NCBI GenBank assembly: GCA_964391805.1
Contig: CAYMNK010000001.1
Location: 62,001 to 126,000 of the forward strand
Reading direction: 5' to 3'
DNA length: 64,000 bases
From: RUG14300 sp964391805
GTDB taxonomy: Bacteria > Bacillota > Clostridia > Christensenellales > CAG-1252
Of the stretch, positions 8,001 to 16,527 are shown in pieces. Each line of letters begins with the position of its first letter. Position 1 is the stretch's first letter. The notes beneath the pieces were generated by a model. That model searched no databases, was not told the origin of the DNA, and was given only the letters and a program-made list of their open reading frames with translations. The position numbers and the translations under genes are program-made.

Positions 8001-8971
8001 GCTCTTTTGTCAAGAGAACTATTACGGGAATAGTATTGTTTGGTATACTTTTCTTCTTTTTGTTTTATTTGCGTCCTATCTGCATTCATTCTGTAGATAT
8101 ACTTATTTTAGTCTTTTTAATCGTTGGGCTATACGAAATGTATAGAGCAACGGTTGCTACGGGGCACAGAACGATGAAGTTGCCTATCATTTTATTCGGT
8201 GTTTTGATATATCCGTTATTTTTCTTATATCAATTCGATAATGTAGGCGGACAGTTTAGTTACGTAGGCAATTCCGACAAAGGCATTTTGGTTGCTTTAA
8301 TAATAGCTTCCGTTTTTGCGTTAGGTGCTTTAACTTTTGGAATTGAAAACGTTGAAAAAATAGACGAGAACGGTGAAAAAGTAATAGAGAAAAGAAATAA
8401 GTATAATTTATCCGATCTTGGAGCAACCTTGTTGGTTATCATTTATCCCGGAGTATTCACATCGATGTTCTTTGCTGTTAACTTGCATGGCGGAGATTTG
8501 ATTGCAATAATGATATGCTTATTAGTTCCATTGTTTGACGATATGTTCGCATATTTTATCGGTAGTAAATTCGGTAAACATAAGCTTTGTCCTTCTATCT
8601 CTCCTAAAAAGACGGTTGAAGGGTTGTTAGGCGGAATATTGGGTGCATTTGTTGCTCAAGCTGGAATCTTCCTTTTATTTGACGGATTTAAGGTATTTGA
8701 GAATGTTAATAATGTAATGATTCCTTATATTAGCGACAAACTATACATTTCTATACCCATTTACTTTATTCTTACTGTGTTGATCATTGTTGCCGAATTT
8801 GCCGGCGATTTGGTCGCTTCAAAAATTAAGAGAATTGCAGGTATAAAGGATTACGGAAAAATACTTCCCGGACACGGTGGAGTAATGGATAGACTTGACT
8901 CACTTATCTTCTCGTTACCTATCGTATATATTTTCTTCACGGTTTGTAGAATTTGCGGAGTATTTTATTAA
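7997..8971 (+). CDS. cdsA: Phosphatidate cytidylyltransferase
   Basis: CDP-diacylglycerol synthase (324 aa), integral membrane enzyme of phospholipid synthesis. The C-terminus has the family signature SKIKRIAGIKDYGKILPGHG followed by GVMDRLD (about residues 275-305). Several hydrophobic helices are visible, starting with ITGIVLFGILFFFLFYL. The region IENVEKIDENGEKVIEKRNK, around residue 120, is a longer polar loop than in most homologues. It overlaps its upstream neighbour by 4 nt and dxr by one base (TAATG). Confidence 0.95.
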   Translation: MSSFVKRTITGIVLFGILFFFLFYLRPICIHSVDILILVFLIVGLYEMYRATVATGHRTMKLPIILFGVLIYPLFFLYQFDNVGGQFSYVGNSDKGILVALIIASVFALGALTFGIENVEKIDENGEKVIEKRNKYNLSDLGATLLVIIYPGVFTSMFFAVNLHGGDLIAIMICLLVPLFDDMFAYFIGSKFGKHKLCPSISPKKTVEGLLGGILGAFVAQAGIFLLFDGFKVFENVNNVMIPYISDKLYISIPIYFILTVLIIVAEFAGDLVASKIKRIAGIKDYGKILPGHGGVMDRLDSLIFSLPIVYIFFTVCRICGVFY

Positions 8972-10065
8972 TGAAAAGAGTTGTCGTATTAGGTTCTACA
9001 GGCTCTATAGGTACTCAAACACTTAATGTAATCTCTCGAAATCCGAAAGAATTTGCTGTCATAGGTTTATCTTGTAATTCCAATATAAAATTATTAAAAG
9101 AGCAATGCAAAAATTTTTGTGTTAAATACGCTTGCTGTAAGTGTTTTCCAGACAAAGATAACAATATTTTTGCGACAGAATCCGAATTAATAGAAGCAAC
9201 CGACTTCGATATATTGGTCGCCGCATCGGGCGGAGTAGATTCGCTTGATGCTGTGGTTACATCTCTATTAAACGGAAAAAGGGTATGCATTGCCAATAAA
9301 GAACTTTTGGTGTGTGCCGGGGAGCATGTAATGGCATCATCTCGAAAAGGTGAATTGATCCCTATTGACAGTGAGCACTCCGCTATCTATCAATGTTTAC
9401 AAGGAGATAAAGAGGTAGAATCGGTTACCCTGACTTGTAGTGGCGGTGCATTGAGAGATTTACCCATTGAAAAATTATCTAATGCAACCGTTGACGATGT
9501 ACTCAAACATCCCAATTGGGTAATGGGTAAAAAAATAACCGTCGATTGTGCAACTATGATGAACAAGGCTTTTGAGGTTATCGAGGCAATGCATCTATTT
9601 GCTCTTCCAAAAGAAAAGATAAAAGTAGTTATGCATAAAGAAAGTTTGGTACATGGCTACGTAACATTCAAAGACGGAAGTATCAAAGCTTTGATTTCCC
9701 CTCCTAATATGGAATTACCAATTGCTTATGCACTTAGTTATCCTAATAGGGTAGACGGTCCGCAATTTGATTTGGCGGGTAAAACTTTATCTTTCACAGA
9801 ACCCGATTATGAGAGATATCCGCTATTTAAACTTGTTATGGATAACTTAGATAAACCGTTGTTCCCGAGTTTTATAGCAGGAGTAGATGAAATTGTAGTT
9901 AATCACTTTCTTCATGGTTTTATTTCTTATGGAGAGATGCATAATATTATTATTAACGCCGTACAGATGTTCCAAAAGGTTTATGATGACAACAAAGATA
10001 GTTATTCTCCCATTGGACTCTATGAGTGCAGTGTAAATGTGGTAAAAGATTTATTGAGGATATAA
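8971..10065 (+). CDS. dxr: 1-deoxy-D-xylulose 5-phosphate reductoisomerase
   Basis: DXR/IspC, the first committed step of the MEP isoprenoid pathway. The NADPH-binding GSTGSIGTQTL lies at the extreme N-terminus when ATG 8971 is used. NKELLV (about 110-115) and IDSEHSAIYQCLQG carry the metal and substrate residues. Length 364 aa. The frame opens upstream, but ATG 8971 begins exactly at the Rossmann strand and forms a TAATG junction with cdsA. ispG in the same operon supports a functional MEP pathway. Confidence 0.96.
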   Translation: MKRVVVLGSTGSIGTQTLNVISRNPKEFAVIGLSCNSNIKLLKEQCKNFCVKYACCKCFPDKDNNIFATESELIEATDFDILVAASGGVDSLDAVVTSLLNGKRVCIANKELLVCAGEHVMASSRKGELIPIDSEHSAIYQCLQGDKEVESVTLTCSGGALRDLPIEKLSNATVDDVLKHPNWVMGKKITVDCATMMNKAFEVIEAMHLFALPKEKIKVVMHKESLVHGYVTFKDGSIKALISPPNMELPIAYALSYPNRVDGPQFDLAGKTLSFTEPDYERYPLFKLVMDNLDKPLFPSFIAGVDEIVVNHFLHGFISYGEMHNIIINAVQMFQKVYDDNKDSYSPIGLYECSVNVVKDLLRI

Positions 10066-10066
10066 A

Positions 10067-11227
10067 ATGGCTTTATTATTAGGCGTAACGGCATCAAAGG
10101 TGTTTTCGATTATAGGTTATATAATCGTTGCACTTTTGACTTTAATGGTAATGATAGTGATTCACGAATTCGGTCACTATATTGTTGGTAAGGCACTCAA
10201 ATTTAAAATTAACGAGTTTGCCATAGGTTTTGGTCCACCTATTTTCCGTTTCATGATGAGAAGCGGAGAATATTTTAGTATTCGTCCCATTCCATTGGGT
10301 GGTTTTTGCGCATTCGAAGGCGAAGATTCCGAAAGCGTGGTAGAGGGATCTTTTAATTCTCAAGCACCTTGGAAACGTATTCTCGTATTGTTGGCAGGTG
10401 TTACTTTTAACATTATATCTGCATTTTTGATTTTAGCGATATGCTTTTCGACATATGGATATTCTCTTCCAAAGGTTGCCGGATTTTATGAATCTACAGA
10501 TTCGTCATTTGTGCATACCCTTCAAAAGGATGATATTATATACGAGTTGGATGGTCAAAAAGTATATAGTTTTACAAGTTACAATATCTCAACAATTATT
10601 GAAAAAGCCGAATCGGATACAATGAAGTGTATCGTAATTCGCGATGGAGAAAAAGTTGAAATAAATGTAACGGTATCAAAATTTTTGAGCACTCCCGTAT
10701 ACGACGAAAGTTCTTATGATGAAGATCACAACTTAATAGAGGGTGCGGAACCTATTGGATATGAAGAATCCGCAAATAAAATGCTTGGGATTTCGGTTGC
10801 TACCGAATTGTATAGAGTTAATTTCTTCGAGGGCTTAGTAAAAGGTATAGTTTATTGCGGTCAAATTATAGTCTTTTTATTCCAAACTATAGGAAGTCTA
10901 TTTACCGGTGAGATTCTTCCACAAGGTAATTTAGGCGGACCTATAACCACCGTATCAGTTATCGCAAACACGGTTTCGTATACCGGTTTTAGAGGTGTAC
11001 TTACATTGCTTGGAATGATGAGTGCGAATGTAGCAATATTTAATATATTACCGTTACCTGCTTTAGACGGGTGCAAGGTTGTATTCACTCTCATCGAGTG
11101 GATAGTAGGTAAACCTATCAATAGAAAGGTAGAAGGTATTATTTCTACAGTAGGACTTTTCTTATTGTTTGCAATGACCATTGTTTTCGACTTATTGAAT
11201 CTTGGATTTATAGGGAGCTTATTCTGA
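10067..11227 (+). CDS. rseP: RIP site-2 metalloprotease RseP/RasP
   Basis: Intramembrane zinc protease of the site-2 family (386 aa). The HEFGH zinc motif is at residues 33-37 in the first membrane helix. A PDZ-like region follows in the middle (about 150-210: LQKDDIIYELDGQKV). The third zinc ligand motif, ILPLPALDGCKV, is near residue 325, before the last helix. Homologues cleave anti-sigma factors and signal-peptide remnants. The spacing to dxr is 1 nt and ispG overlaps the stop (TGATG-type), so expression is tightly coupled. Confidence 0.95.
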   Translation: MALLLGVTASKVFSIIGYIIVALLTLMVMIVIHEFGHYIVGKALKFKINEFAIGFGPPIFRFMMRSGEYFSIRPIPLGGFCAFEGEDSESVVEGSFNSQAPWKRILVLLAGVTFNIISAFLILAICFSTYGYSLPKVAGFYESTDSSFVHTLQKDDIIYELDGQKVYSFTSYNISTIIEKAESDTMKCIVIRDGEKVEINVTVSKFLSTPVYDESSYDEDHNLIEGAEPIGYEESANKMLGISVATELYRVNFFEGLVKGIVYCGQIIVFLFQTIGSLFTGEILPQGNLGGPITTVSVIANTVSYTGFRGVLTLLGMMSANVAIFNILPLPALDGCKVVFTLIEWIVGKPINRKVEGIISTVGLFLLFAMTIVFDLLNLGFIGSLF

Positions 11228-12267
11228 TGACACGTGTAGTTAAAGTCGGTAACAAACTTATCGGCGGTAATAATCCTATAACCATACAAACGATGACAAA
11301 TGTTCGTACAGCCGATGTCAAGTCACTTCTTAACCAAGTTCGAGTTTTAGAGGATGCTGGGGCGGATATAATACGTGTTACCGTTAACGAATATTCGGCA
11401 GTTGAGGGTTTTCGTCAAGCAGTGTTGCATTCGAATGTACCAATTGTTGCCGATATCCATTATGATGCCGAACTTGCTATCAAAGCAATAGAAGCAGGTG
11501 CTCATAAAATTCGTATAAATCCGGGCAACATGAGTGATGACGGTGTGCGGAAAATTTGCGAAGTACTCAAATATTATAATGTTCCTGTTAGAGTCGGAGT
11601 AAACTCGGGTTCTATTGCTAAATTGTATTATGAAAAGTATCATAATTCGGTTACGGCATTAGTTGAATCTGCGTTAGATAACGTTGTGTTGCTCGAAAAA
11701 CACGGAATTGAAAACATTGTAATTTCTGTCAAAAGCAGTGATACTGCAAAAACCATCGATGCTTATAGAGAATTATCTAAAAGAACGGATTTCCCGTTGC
11801 ACCTTGGAGTTACCGAAGCAGGCGGTGGCGAATCTGCCGTAATTAAGTCAAGTATAGCGATAGGATCGTTGCTTAAAGACGGAATAGGTGATACCATTAG
11901 AGTTTCGCTGTCCGACGATCCTGTTCGAGAAATAGAGGTTGCACAAAAAATATTAGGCGTTCTTGGAATTGATGACAATTATATCGATATAATCAGTTGT
12001 CCTACATGCGGAAGAACGGAATTCGATGTAATCGGTTGTTCCAAAAGACTATCGGAGTGTTTTAAAAACGTAAAAGCTCCGTTGAAAATTGCTGTAATGG
12101 GTTGTGTCGTTAACGGATTAGGTGAGGGCAAAGATGCCGATTACGGAATCGCAGGCGGTAAAGATAGGTCGGTTATATTTGCACACGGAACAAAAATTGC
12201 TACAATAGACAATAACAAAGCGGAAGAGTACTTAATTAATTTGGTAAACAGACAAATCAATGGATAA
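11227..12267 (+). CDS. ispG: (E)-4-hydroxy-3-methylbut-2-enyl-diphosphate synthase (flavodoxin type)
   Basis: IspG/GcpE (346 aa), the [4Fe-4S] enzyme that makes HMBPP in the MEP pathway. The N-terminal TIM barrel starts VGNKLIGGNNPITIQTMTN. Cluster ligands are in SCPTCGRTEFD and in CVVNGLGEGKDADYGIAGG. ATG 11227 shares a base with the rseP stop. The next gene starts 8 nt before its end. It is the second MEP enzyme of this operon. Confidence 0.96.
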   Translation: MTRVVKVGNKLIGGNNPITIQTMTNVRTADVKSLLNQVRVLEDAGADIIRVTVNEYSAVEGFRQAVLHSNVPIVADIHYDAELAIKAIEAGAHKIRINPGNMSDDGVRKICEVLKYYNVPVRVGVNSGSIAKLYYEKYHNSVTALVESALDNVVLLEKHGIENIVISVKSSDTAKTIDAYRELSKRTDFPLHLGVTEAGGGESAVIKSSIAIGSLLKDGIGDTIRVSLSDDPVREIEVAQKILGVLGIDDNYIDIISCPTCGRTEFDVIGCSKRLSECFKNVKAPLKIAVMGCVVNGLGEGKDADYGIAGGKDRSVIFAHGTKIATIDNNKAEEYLINLVNRQING

Positions 12268-13756
12268 CTTTCTTATACGATTTAATGAGTTTACAAAAAA
12301 CAAATATAATTATTTAAGACTCAAAAAGGTTGAGTTTTATGAGGTTGACAGTATTGCCAAACTTTATTTTGTTATTCCCGAAGACATTTACGAAAACGGA
12401 TTCGATAATTCTGTTATCAAAGAATTAAAACGTTTTTGTTCTAAGGTGGCGGGTAAATATAAATGCGAGTTTTTCTTTGAACGCCTTGTAATAAGCGAAG
12501 ACATTGTTAAAACTCATTTGTTTGAGATACTTGCGACTGAATGTCCATTTTTAGCTTCGTCCATTAATAAAGAATGTGTAGCAATTACCGTCGATGATAA
12601 AATCAATGCTTATATAACGATAGAGCAGGATGTATATAATCTTATCGAGGGTGCACCGTTTCTCAATAAGATAATCGAAAATTTGGAAGAATCTTTCGGC
12701 TCACAAGCCTTTATTACGTTTAATCTTGTTCCCGTAGGCGATATTGTAATCGAAAAGACTGAATCTCAAATTGTAAGTAGATCCTTTGTACCATATAAAT
12801 CATTTGAATACCTTTGCGGTTTTAATGCAAAATCGGCAAATAAACCGCTATTTATAGAAGGAATTCATAAGGCAATGGATTCTGTAGCTATTTGTGGTAA
12901 AGTCAGTAATATCGAAAGACGTATTTACGAAAAAGATCCTAATAGTAAGTTTAAATATTTTAGATATAATTACCGAATGACGCTATTCGATTATAGCGGA
13001 ACTATTACCGCATATTTTAAAACGAATGATGAGAATTGTCCATTGAGTAGAATTTTGGAAAACGACCAAATTATGATTCAAGGTAGGATTGCTTATTCCG
13101 AAAGACTAAGCAAATACGTAATGTATTCTAAAACTATTTATACAATCGAATTAGATATTGACGGTATTCAAGATATATTGAGACCAAAACCGGCACCCGA
13201 TGTATTAAAGTATCCTTCTACTAAGTATGAGGGACAAGATTTTATAGTAAAAAAAGATCTTTTTAACTATGATGACGATACCGCTAACAGCGATATGAAC
13301 TGCGTATTTATGACATATAGAAGCACCAATAAGGGCTTTGCACCATGGGAATTATGTATGCTATCCTTTAAGAACGGTGTACCCGATCAGGTGTATAATG
13401 TATATGTAAAAACATCAAATATAGAAGTTGTTGACCTCGAATATAGGGCAAAGGTTTTATCGGGTAAAAGGCTTGCGGATTTTGTACCCGACATTTTATG
13501 TTTTTGTAAAAACAAGTTGGTTTATTGTAAAAACGCAGACTTGGTTTCTAAGGAACTTGAAAATATAGCTAAAGCACAACATACCGAATATAATTTAGAT
13601 ATACAAGAAGCTAATAAGTTAGGTGCTAAAAACGGACAAAAATTCGAACCTCTTTTTGAAAGAATGCTTAAGGAGTATGGTATCCAAGTTTTCGGCACAA
13701 CGAGTTATGATTATGCTATTGCAATGGCACAGTTGTATTTGAAAGTAAAAAAGTAG
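12260..13756 (+). CDS. PolC-like protein lacking the polymerase region, exonuclease residues lost
   Basis: A 498-aa protein. About residues 1-195 resemble the N-terminal domains of Gram-positive PolC. About 205-300 resemble its OB fold (DSVAICGKVSNIERR ... IMIQGRI), and about 350-495 resemble a PolC 3'-5' exonuclease domain. The usual DxE of motif I is replaced (CVFMTYRST), the motif II Asp is not aligned (YCKNADLVS), and only a late Asp survives (TTSYDYAIA). PHP, palm, fingers and thumb are absent, against about 1430 aa in true PolC. It sits where polC lies in many Firmicutes, just after rseP/ispG. It reads cleanly without frameshift. Homology is judged by eye. It could be a decayed paralogue or an accessory replisome factor. 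Confidence 0.6.
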   Translation: MDNFLIRFNEFTKNKYNYLRLKKVEFYEVDSIAKLYFVIPEDIYENGFDNSVIKELKRFCSKVAGKYKCEFFFERLVISEDIVKTHLFEILATECPFLASSINKECVAITVDDKINAYITIEQDVYNLIEGAPFLNKIIENLEESFGSQAFITFNLVPVGDIVIEKTESQIVSRSFVPYKSFEYLCGFNAKSANKPLFIEGIHKAMDSVAICGKVSNIERRIYEKDPNSKFKYFRYNYRMTLFDYSGTITAYFKTNDENCPLSRILENDQIMIQGRIAYSERLSKYVMYSKTIYTIELDIDGIQDILRPKPAPDVLKYPSTKYEGQDFIVKKDLFNYDDDTANSDMNCVFMTYRSTNKGFAPWELCMLSFKNGVPDQVYNVYVKTSNIEVVDLEYRAKVLSGKRLADFVPDILCFCKNKLVYCKNADLVSKELENIAKAQHTEYNLDIQEANKLGAKNGQKFEPLFERMLKEYGIQVFGTTSYDYAIAMAQLYLKVKK

Positions 13757-13787
13757 GAAAAATCTAAAAATAATCTTTTAAAAAGCG

Positions 13788-13816
13788 TTGACAAAAAATA
13801 AATTTAATATTATTAT
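13788..13816 (+). promoter_or_regulatory. tRNA-Leu promoter
   Basis: TTGACA (13788-13793), 17-nt spacer, TATTAT (13811-13816), about 11 nt before the mature tRNA 5' end. Confidence 0.8.
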
Positions 13817-13827
13817 ATTATAGACAA

Positions 13828-13910
13828 GCGGCCATGGCGGAATGGCAGACGCGTACGTTTGAGGGGCGTATGGTTAACCCGTGTGAGTTCAAGTCTCACT
13901 GGCCGCACCA
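13828..13910 (+). tRNA. tRNA-Leu (anticodon GAG)
   Basis: The acceptor stem GCGGCCA pairs with TGGCCGC, followed by discriminator A and an encoded CCA. The anticodon loop TTGAGGG carries GAG at 13861-13863. A class II variable arm is present (GGTTAACCC region), and the T arm is GTGAG-TTCAAGT-CTCAC. The 83-nt length is normal for tRNA-Leu. It is flanked by its own promoter and terminator, so it forms a single-gene unit. Confidence 0.96.
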
Positions 13911-13920
13911 TAAGACAATC

Positions 13921-13957
13921 AAAGGTTTGATGCGATATGTGTCAAACTTTTTCTTTT
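13921..13957 (+). terminator. tRNA-Leu terminator
   Basis: AAAGGTTTGA (13921-13930) pairs with TCAAACTTTT (13942-13951), one G-T wobble, 11-nt loop, followed by a T-rich tract. Confidence 0.8.
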
Positions 13958-13988
13958 TTAGAATATTTACACAACATGGGTGAACGTA

Positions 13989-14017
13989 TTGAAAAATGCG
14001 AGATTTTATGATATATT
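13989..14017 (+). promoter_or_regulatory. Promoter of SdpI-like gene
   Basis: TTGAAA (13989-13994), 17-nt spacer, TATATT (14012-14017). An AAAGGAAA ribosome site precedes the ATG at 14060. Confidence 0.65.
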
Positions 14018-14059
14018 TAATTCATTGATAAATTAAGATTTTGTGAAAGGAAAATTCAT

Positions 14060-14386
14060 ATGTGGTTTTGGTGGTTCATGTTGATATGTGATTTATTAAT
14101 CCCTACAATCATGCTTGTTGTCGGGAAAATGATGTGGAAGCATTGCCCTAAAAGTATGAATAATATAATTGGATATAGGACAACTTGCTCTATGAAAAAT
14201 ATGGACACATGGAAATTTGCAAATACTTATTGTGGTCCACTTTGGTGGAAACTGGGCATAATAATGCTTATTCCATCCGTTTTAATACATATTCCGTTCT
14301 ATCAAAGTAATGTGAATACGATTGGAATTGTTGGAGGTATTCTTGTAATAATTCAATGTATCGTTTTAATTGTGTCATTTTTTTAA
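14060..14386 (+). CDS. SdpI/YhfL-like small membrane protein
   Basis: A 108-aa protein with three hydrophobic segments (about 3-22, 68-84 and 88-107). Between the first two is the diagnostic SdpI-family stretch NNIIGYRTTCSMKNMDTWKF, where G-Y-R-T and the following W are the conserved core. SdpI of Bacillus gives immunity to the SdpC toxin, but many short SdpI-like proteins have no known role. It is monocistronic, with its own promoter and no toxin gene beside it. Confidence 0.75.
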   Translation: MWFWWFMLICDLLIPTIMLVVGKMMWKHCPKSMNNIIGYRTTCSMKNMDTWKFANTYCGPLWWKLGIIMLIPSVLIHIPFYQSNVNTIGIVGGILVIIQCIVLIVSFF

Positions 14387-14676
14387 CGGAATATGCGTTG
14401 AAACAGACTTTCAATGATGATGGAACAAGAAGATAAAATCCAATTTAAAGGTGTACGCCCTTTCTCTTGACTGTACGCATTTTTACAAGGTGTGTGCAAA
14501 ATTCAAGGGTGTGCGCAAATTGTATAAAAATCGGTAGTGGCACACAGAATAACGACAAGTTTAGGCCTGTCGTTTTTTTAACTAAATCCGCTTACGTTGG
14601 AATAAATCCACAGAAGTCAGTTGCGTGATACAATTCACTTTTTCATTCTACTCATATCATATTAATAAAAATATGT
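14387..14676. other. Intergenic region with degenerate GTGTGCGCAAA-type repeats and a terminator
   Basis: No gene is supported. Between about 14450 and 14530 there are four related GTGTRYGC-like words (GGTGTACGCC, CTGTACGCAT, GGTGTGTGCAAAA, GGGTGTGCGCAAA). A terminator-like hairpin lies at 14551-14578. The patch is less AT-biased than its surroundings and may be the remnant of an older element. Confidence 0.4.
14551..14579 (+). terminator. Intrinsic terminator
   Basis: AACGACA (14551-14557) pairs with TGTCGTT (14569-14575), followed by seven T's in total. It probably ends transcripts from the SdpI-like gene or from the repeat patch. Confidence 0.75.
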
Positions 14677-14705
14677 TTGCTAAATCCTTTATAATAGTTT
14701 ATAAT
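14677..14705 (+). promoter_or_regulatory. lepA promoter
   Basis: TTGCTA (14677-14682), 17-nt spacer, TATAAT (14700-14705), with AAGGAG before the ATG at 14728. Confidence 0.75.
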
Positions 14706-14727
14706 AAAAACATTATAAGGAGTATTT

Positions 14728-16527
14728 ATGGATAGTTTAATTAGAAATTTTTGCATTGTAGCACATATCGACCATGGTAAATCAACTCTTGCCGATAGAT
14801 TGATGGAGACCACTCAAACCGTATCCCAAAGGGAGCTAAAGGAGCAACTTTTAGATAATATGGATCTTGAGCGTGAACGTGGTATAACCATTAAACTCCA
14901 ACCTGTTAGGATGAAGCATGTTTATCAAGGTAAGGAGTATTTACTTAATTTGATTGACACTCCGGGACACGTTGACTTTACGTATGAAGTCAGTCGTTCT
15001 TTGGCTGCGTGTGAGGGTGCTTTGTTAGTCGTTGACGCTACACAAGGAGTAGAGGCTCAAACTCTTACTAATGTCTATCTCGCACTCGATAACGATCTTG
15101 AAATACTTCCTGTAATTAATAAAATCGACTTAGCAAGTGCTAACGTTGAAGCTACCAAGCAAGAAATCGAGGATGTAATCGGATTAGATACCGAATGCTG
15201 TCCCGAAGTTTCCGCTAAAACCGGTGTAGGTGTTGAATATTTACTTGACCAAATCGTTGAAAAAATTCCGCCGGCTAAGGTTAATTTAGATGCTCCGTTG
15301 AAAGCGTTGATTTTTGATAGTTACTATGACAATTACCGTGGCGCAATTTCTTTTGTTAGAATCATCGACGGAGAAGTGAAGGTCGGTGATAAAATCAAAA
15401 TGATGAGTACAGGTAAAGTCTTTGACTGTATCGAAGTCGGTGTATTTATGCCTAAATTGACACCTGTAGATGTTCTTTCTTCGGGTATGGTCGGCTACAT
15501 TGCTGGTAGCATAAAAAATGTAGCGGACACCAGAGTAGGTGATACGATTACAAATGCAGAATGTCCTTGTTTAGCACCATGCGCAGGATATAAAGAAGTT
15601 AAGCCTGTGGTATTTGCGGGTATTTATCCGGCAGACGGTAGTAAGTATATTGAACTTAGAGAGTCGCTTGAAAAACTTAAACTTAACGATGCCTCTCTAT
15701 TTTTTGAACCTGATGTTTCCGTTGCATTAGGTTTTGGTTTCCGTTGCGGATTTTTGGGTTTGTTACATATGGAAATCATCGAAGAAAGATTGGAAAGAGA
15801 ATTCAATTTAGATCTCGTAACTACCGCTCCGAGTGTAGTCTTTAATGTCTATAAAACAAACGGTGAAATGGTTGCAATCGATAATCCGACAAAACTTCCG
15901 CCACCTACCGAAATCGATCACGTGGAAGAACCGATAGTAAACGTTTCGATATATACTCCGCCTCAATATAACGGTTCGATCATGGAACTTTGTCAGTCTA
16001 AACGCGGTACATTTGTTGACTTGATTTATGTCGATACTCAACGTGTACAGATCAAATATATAATGCCTTTGTGCGAAATTTTATACGACTTTTTCGATAG
16101 TTTGAAATCACGCACTCGCGGTTATGCATCTCTTGACTACGATATGAGCGGATATCAAACAAGTTCTATGGTTAGACTCGATATATTGTTAAACGGCGAA
16201 ATGTGCGATGCTCTAAGTATGATAGTCCATAAAGATTTTGCATATGCAAGAGGTCGTAAAATATGTGAAAAGCTACGTGAAGCAATTCCGCGTCAGATGT
16301 TTGAAATCCCCATTCAAGCAGCTATCGGTAATAAAATAATTGCCCGTGAAACGGTAAAAGCACTCCGTAAAGACGTTCTTGCAAAGTGTTACGGCGGTGA
16401 TATAACGCGTAAAAAGAAGCTTCTCGAAAAACAAAAAGAGGGCAAAAAACGTATGCGTCAAGTCGGTAACGTACAAGTTCCGAGCGAAGCGTTTATGTCT
16501 ATACTTAAAGTCGGTGATGATCAATAA
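14728..16527 (+). CDS. lepA: Elongation factor 4 (LepA)
   Basis: Ribosome-associated translational GTPase EF4, full length at 599 aa. G1 is AHIDHGKSTLADR (about 12-24), G2 region RERGITIKLQ, G3 DTPGHVDF (about 77-84), G4 NKIDLASA. The C-terminal LepA domain includes RQVGNVQVPSEAFMSILKV. The gene overlaps the hemW start by about 11 nt, and the lepA-hemW-hrcA-grpE-dnaK order is a common Firmicutes arrangement. Confidence 0.97.
   Translation: MDSLIRNFCIVAHIDHGKSTLADRLMETTQTVSQRELKEQLLDNMDLERERGITIKLQPVRMKHVYQGKEYLLNLIDTPGHVDFTYEVSRSLAACEGALLVVDATQGVEAQTLTNVYLALDNDLEILPVINKIDLASANVEATKQEIEDVIGLDTECCPEVSAKTGVGVEYLLDQIVEKIPPAKVNLDAPLKALIFDSYYDNYRGAISFVRIIDGEVKVGDKIKMMSTGKVFDCIEVGVFMPKLTPVDVLSSGMVGYIAGSIKNVADTRVGDTITNAECPCLAPCAGYKEVKPVVFAGIYPADGSKYIELRESLEKLKLNDASLFFEPDVSVALGFGFRCGFLGLLHMEIIEERLEREFNLDLVTTAPSVVFNVYKTNGEMVAIDNPTKLPPPTEIDHVEEPIVNVSIYTPPQYNGSIMELCQSKRGTFVDLIYVDTQRVQIKYIMPLCEILYDFFDSLKSRTRGYASLDYDMSGYQTSSMVRLDILLNGEMCDALSMIVHKDFAYARGRKICEKLREAIPRQMFEIPIQAAIGNKIIARETVKALRKDVLAKCYGGDITRKKKLLEKQKEGKKRMRQVGNVQVPSEAFMSILKVGDDQ

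Noticed and set aside
14450..14550. Transposon or IS end suggested by GTGTGCGC-like words
   Set aside because: No transposase frame, inverted ends or target duplication could be found.
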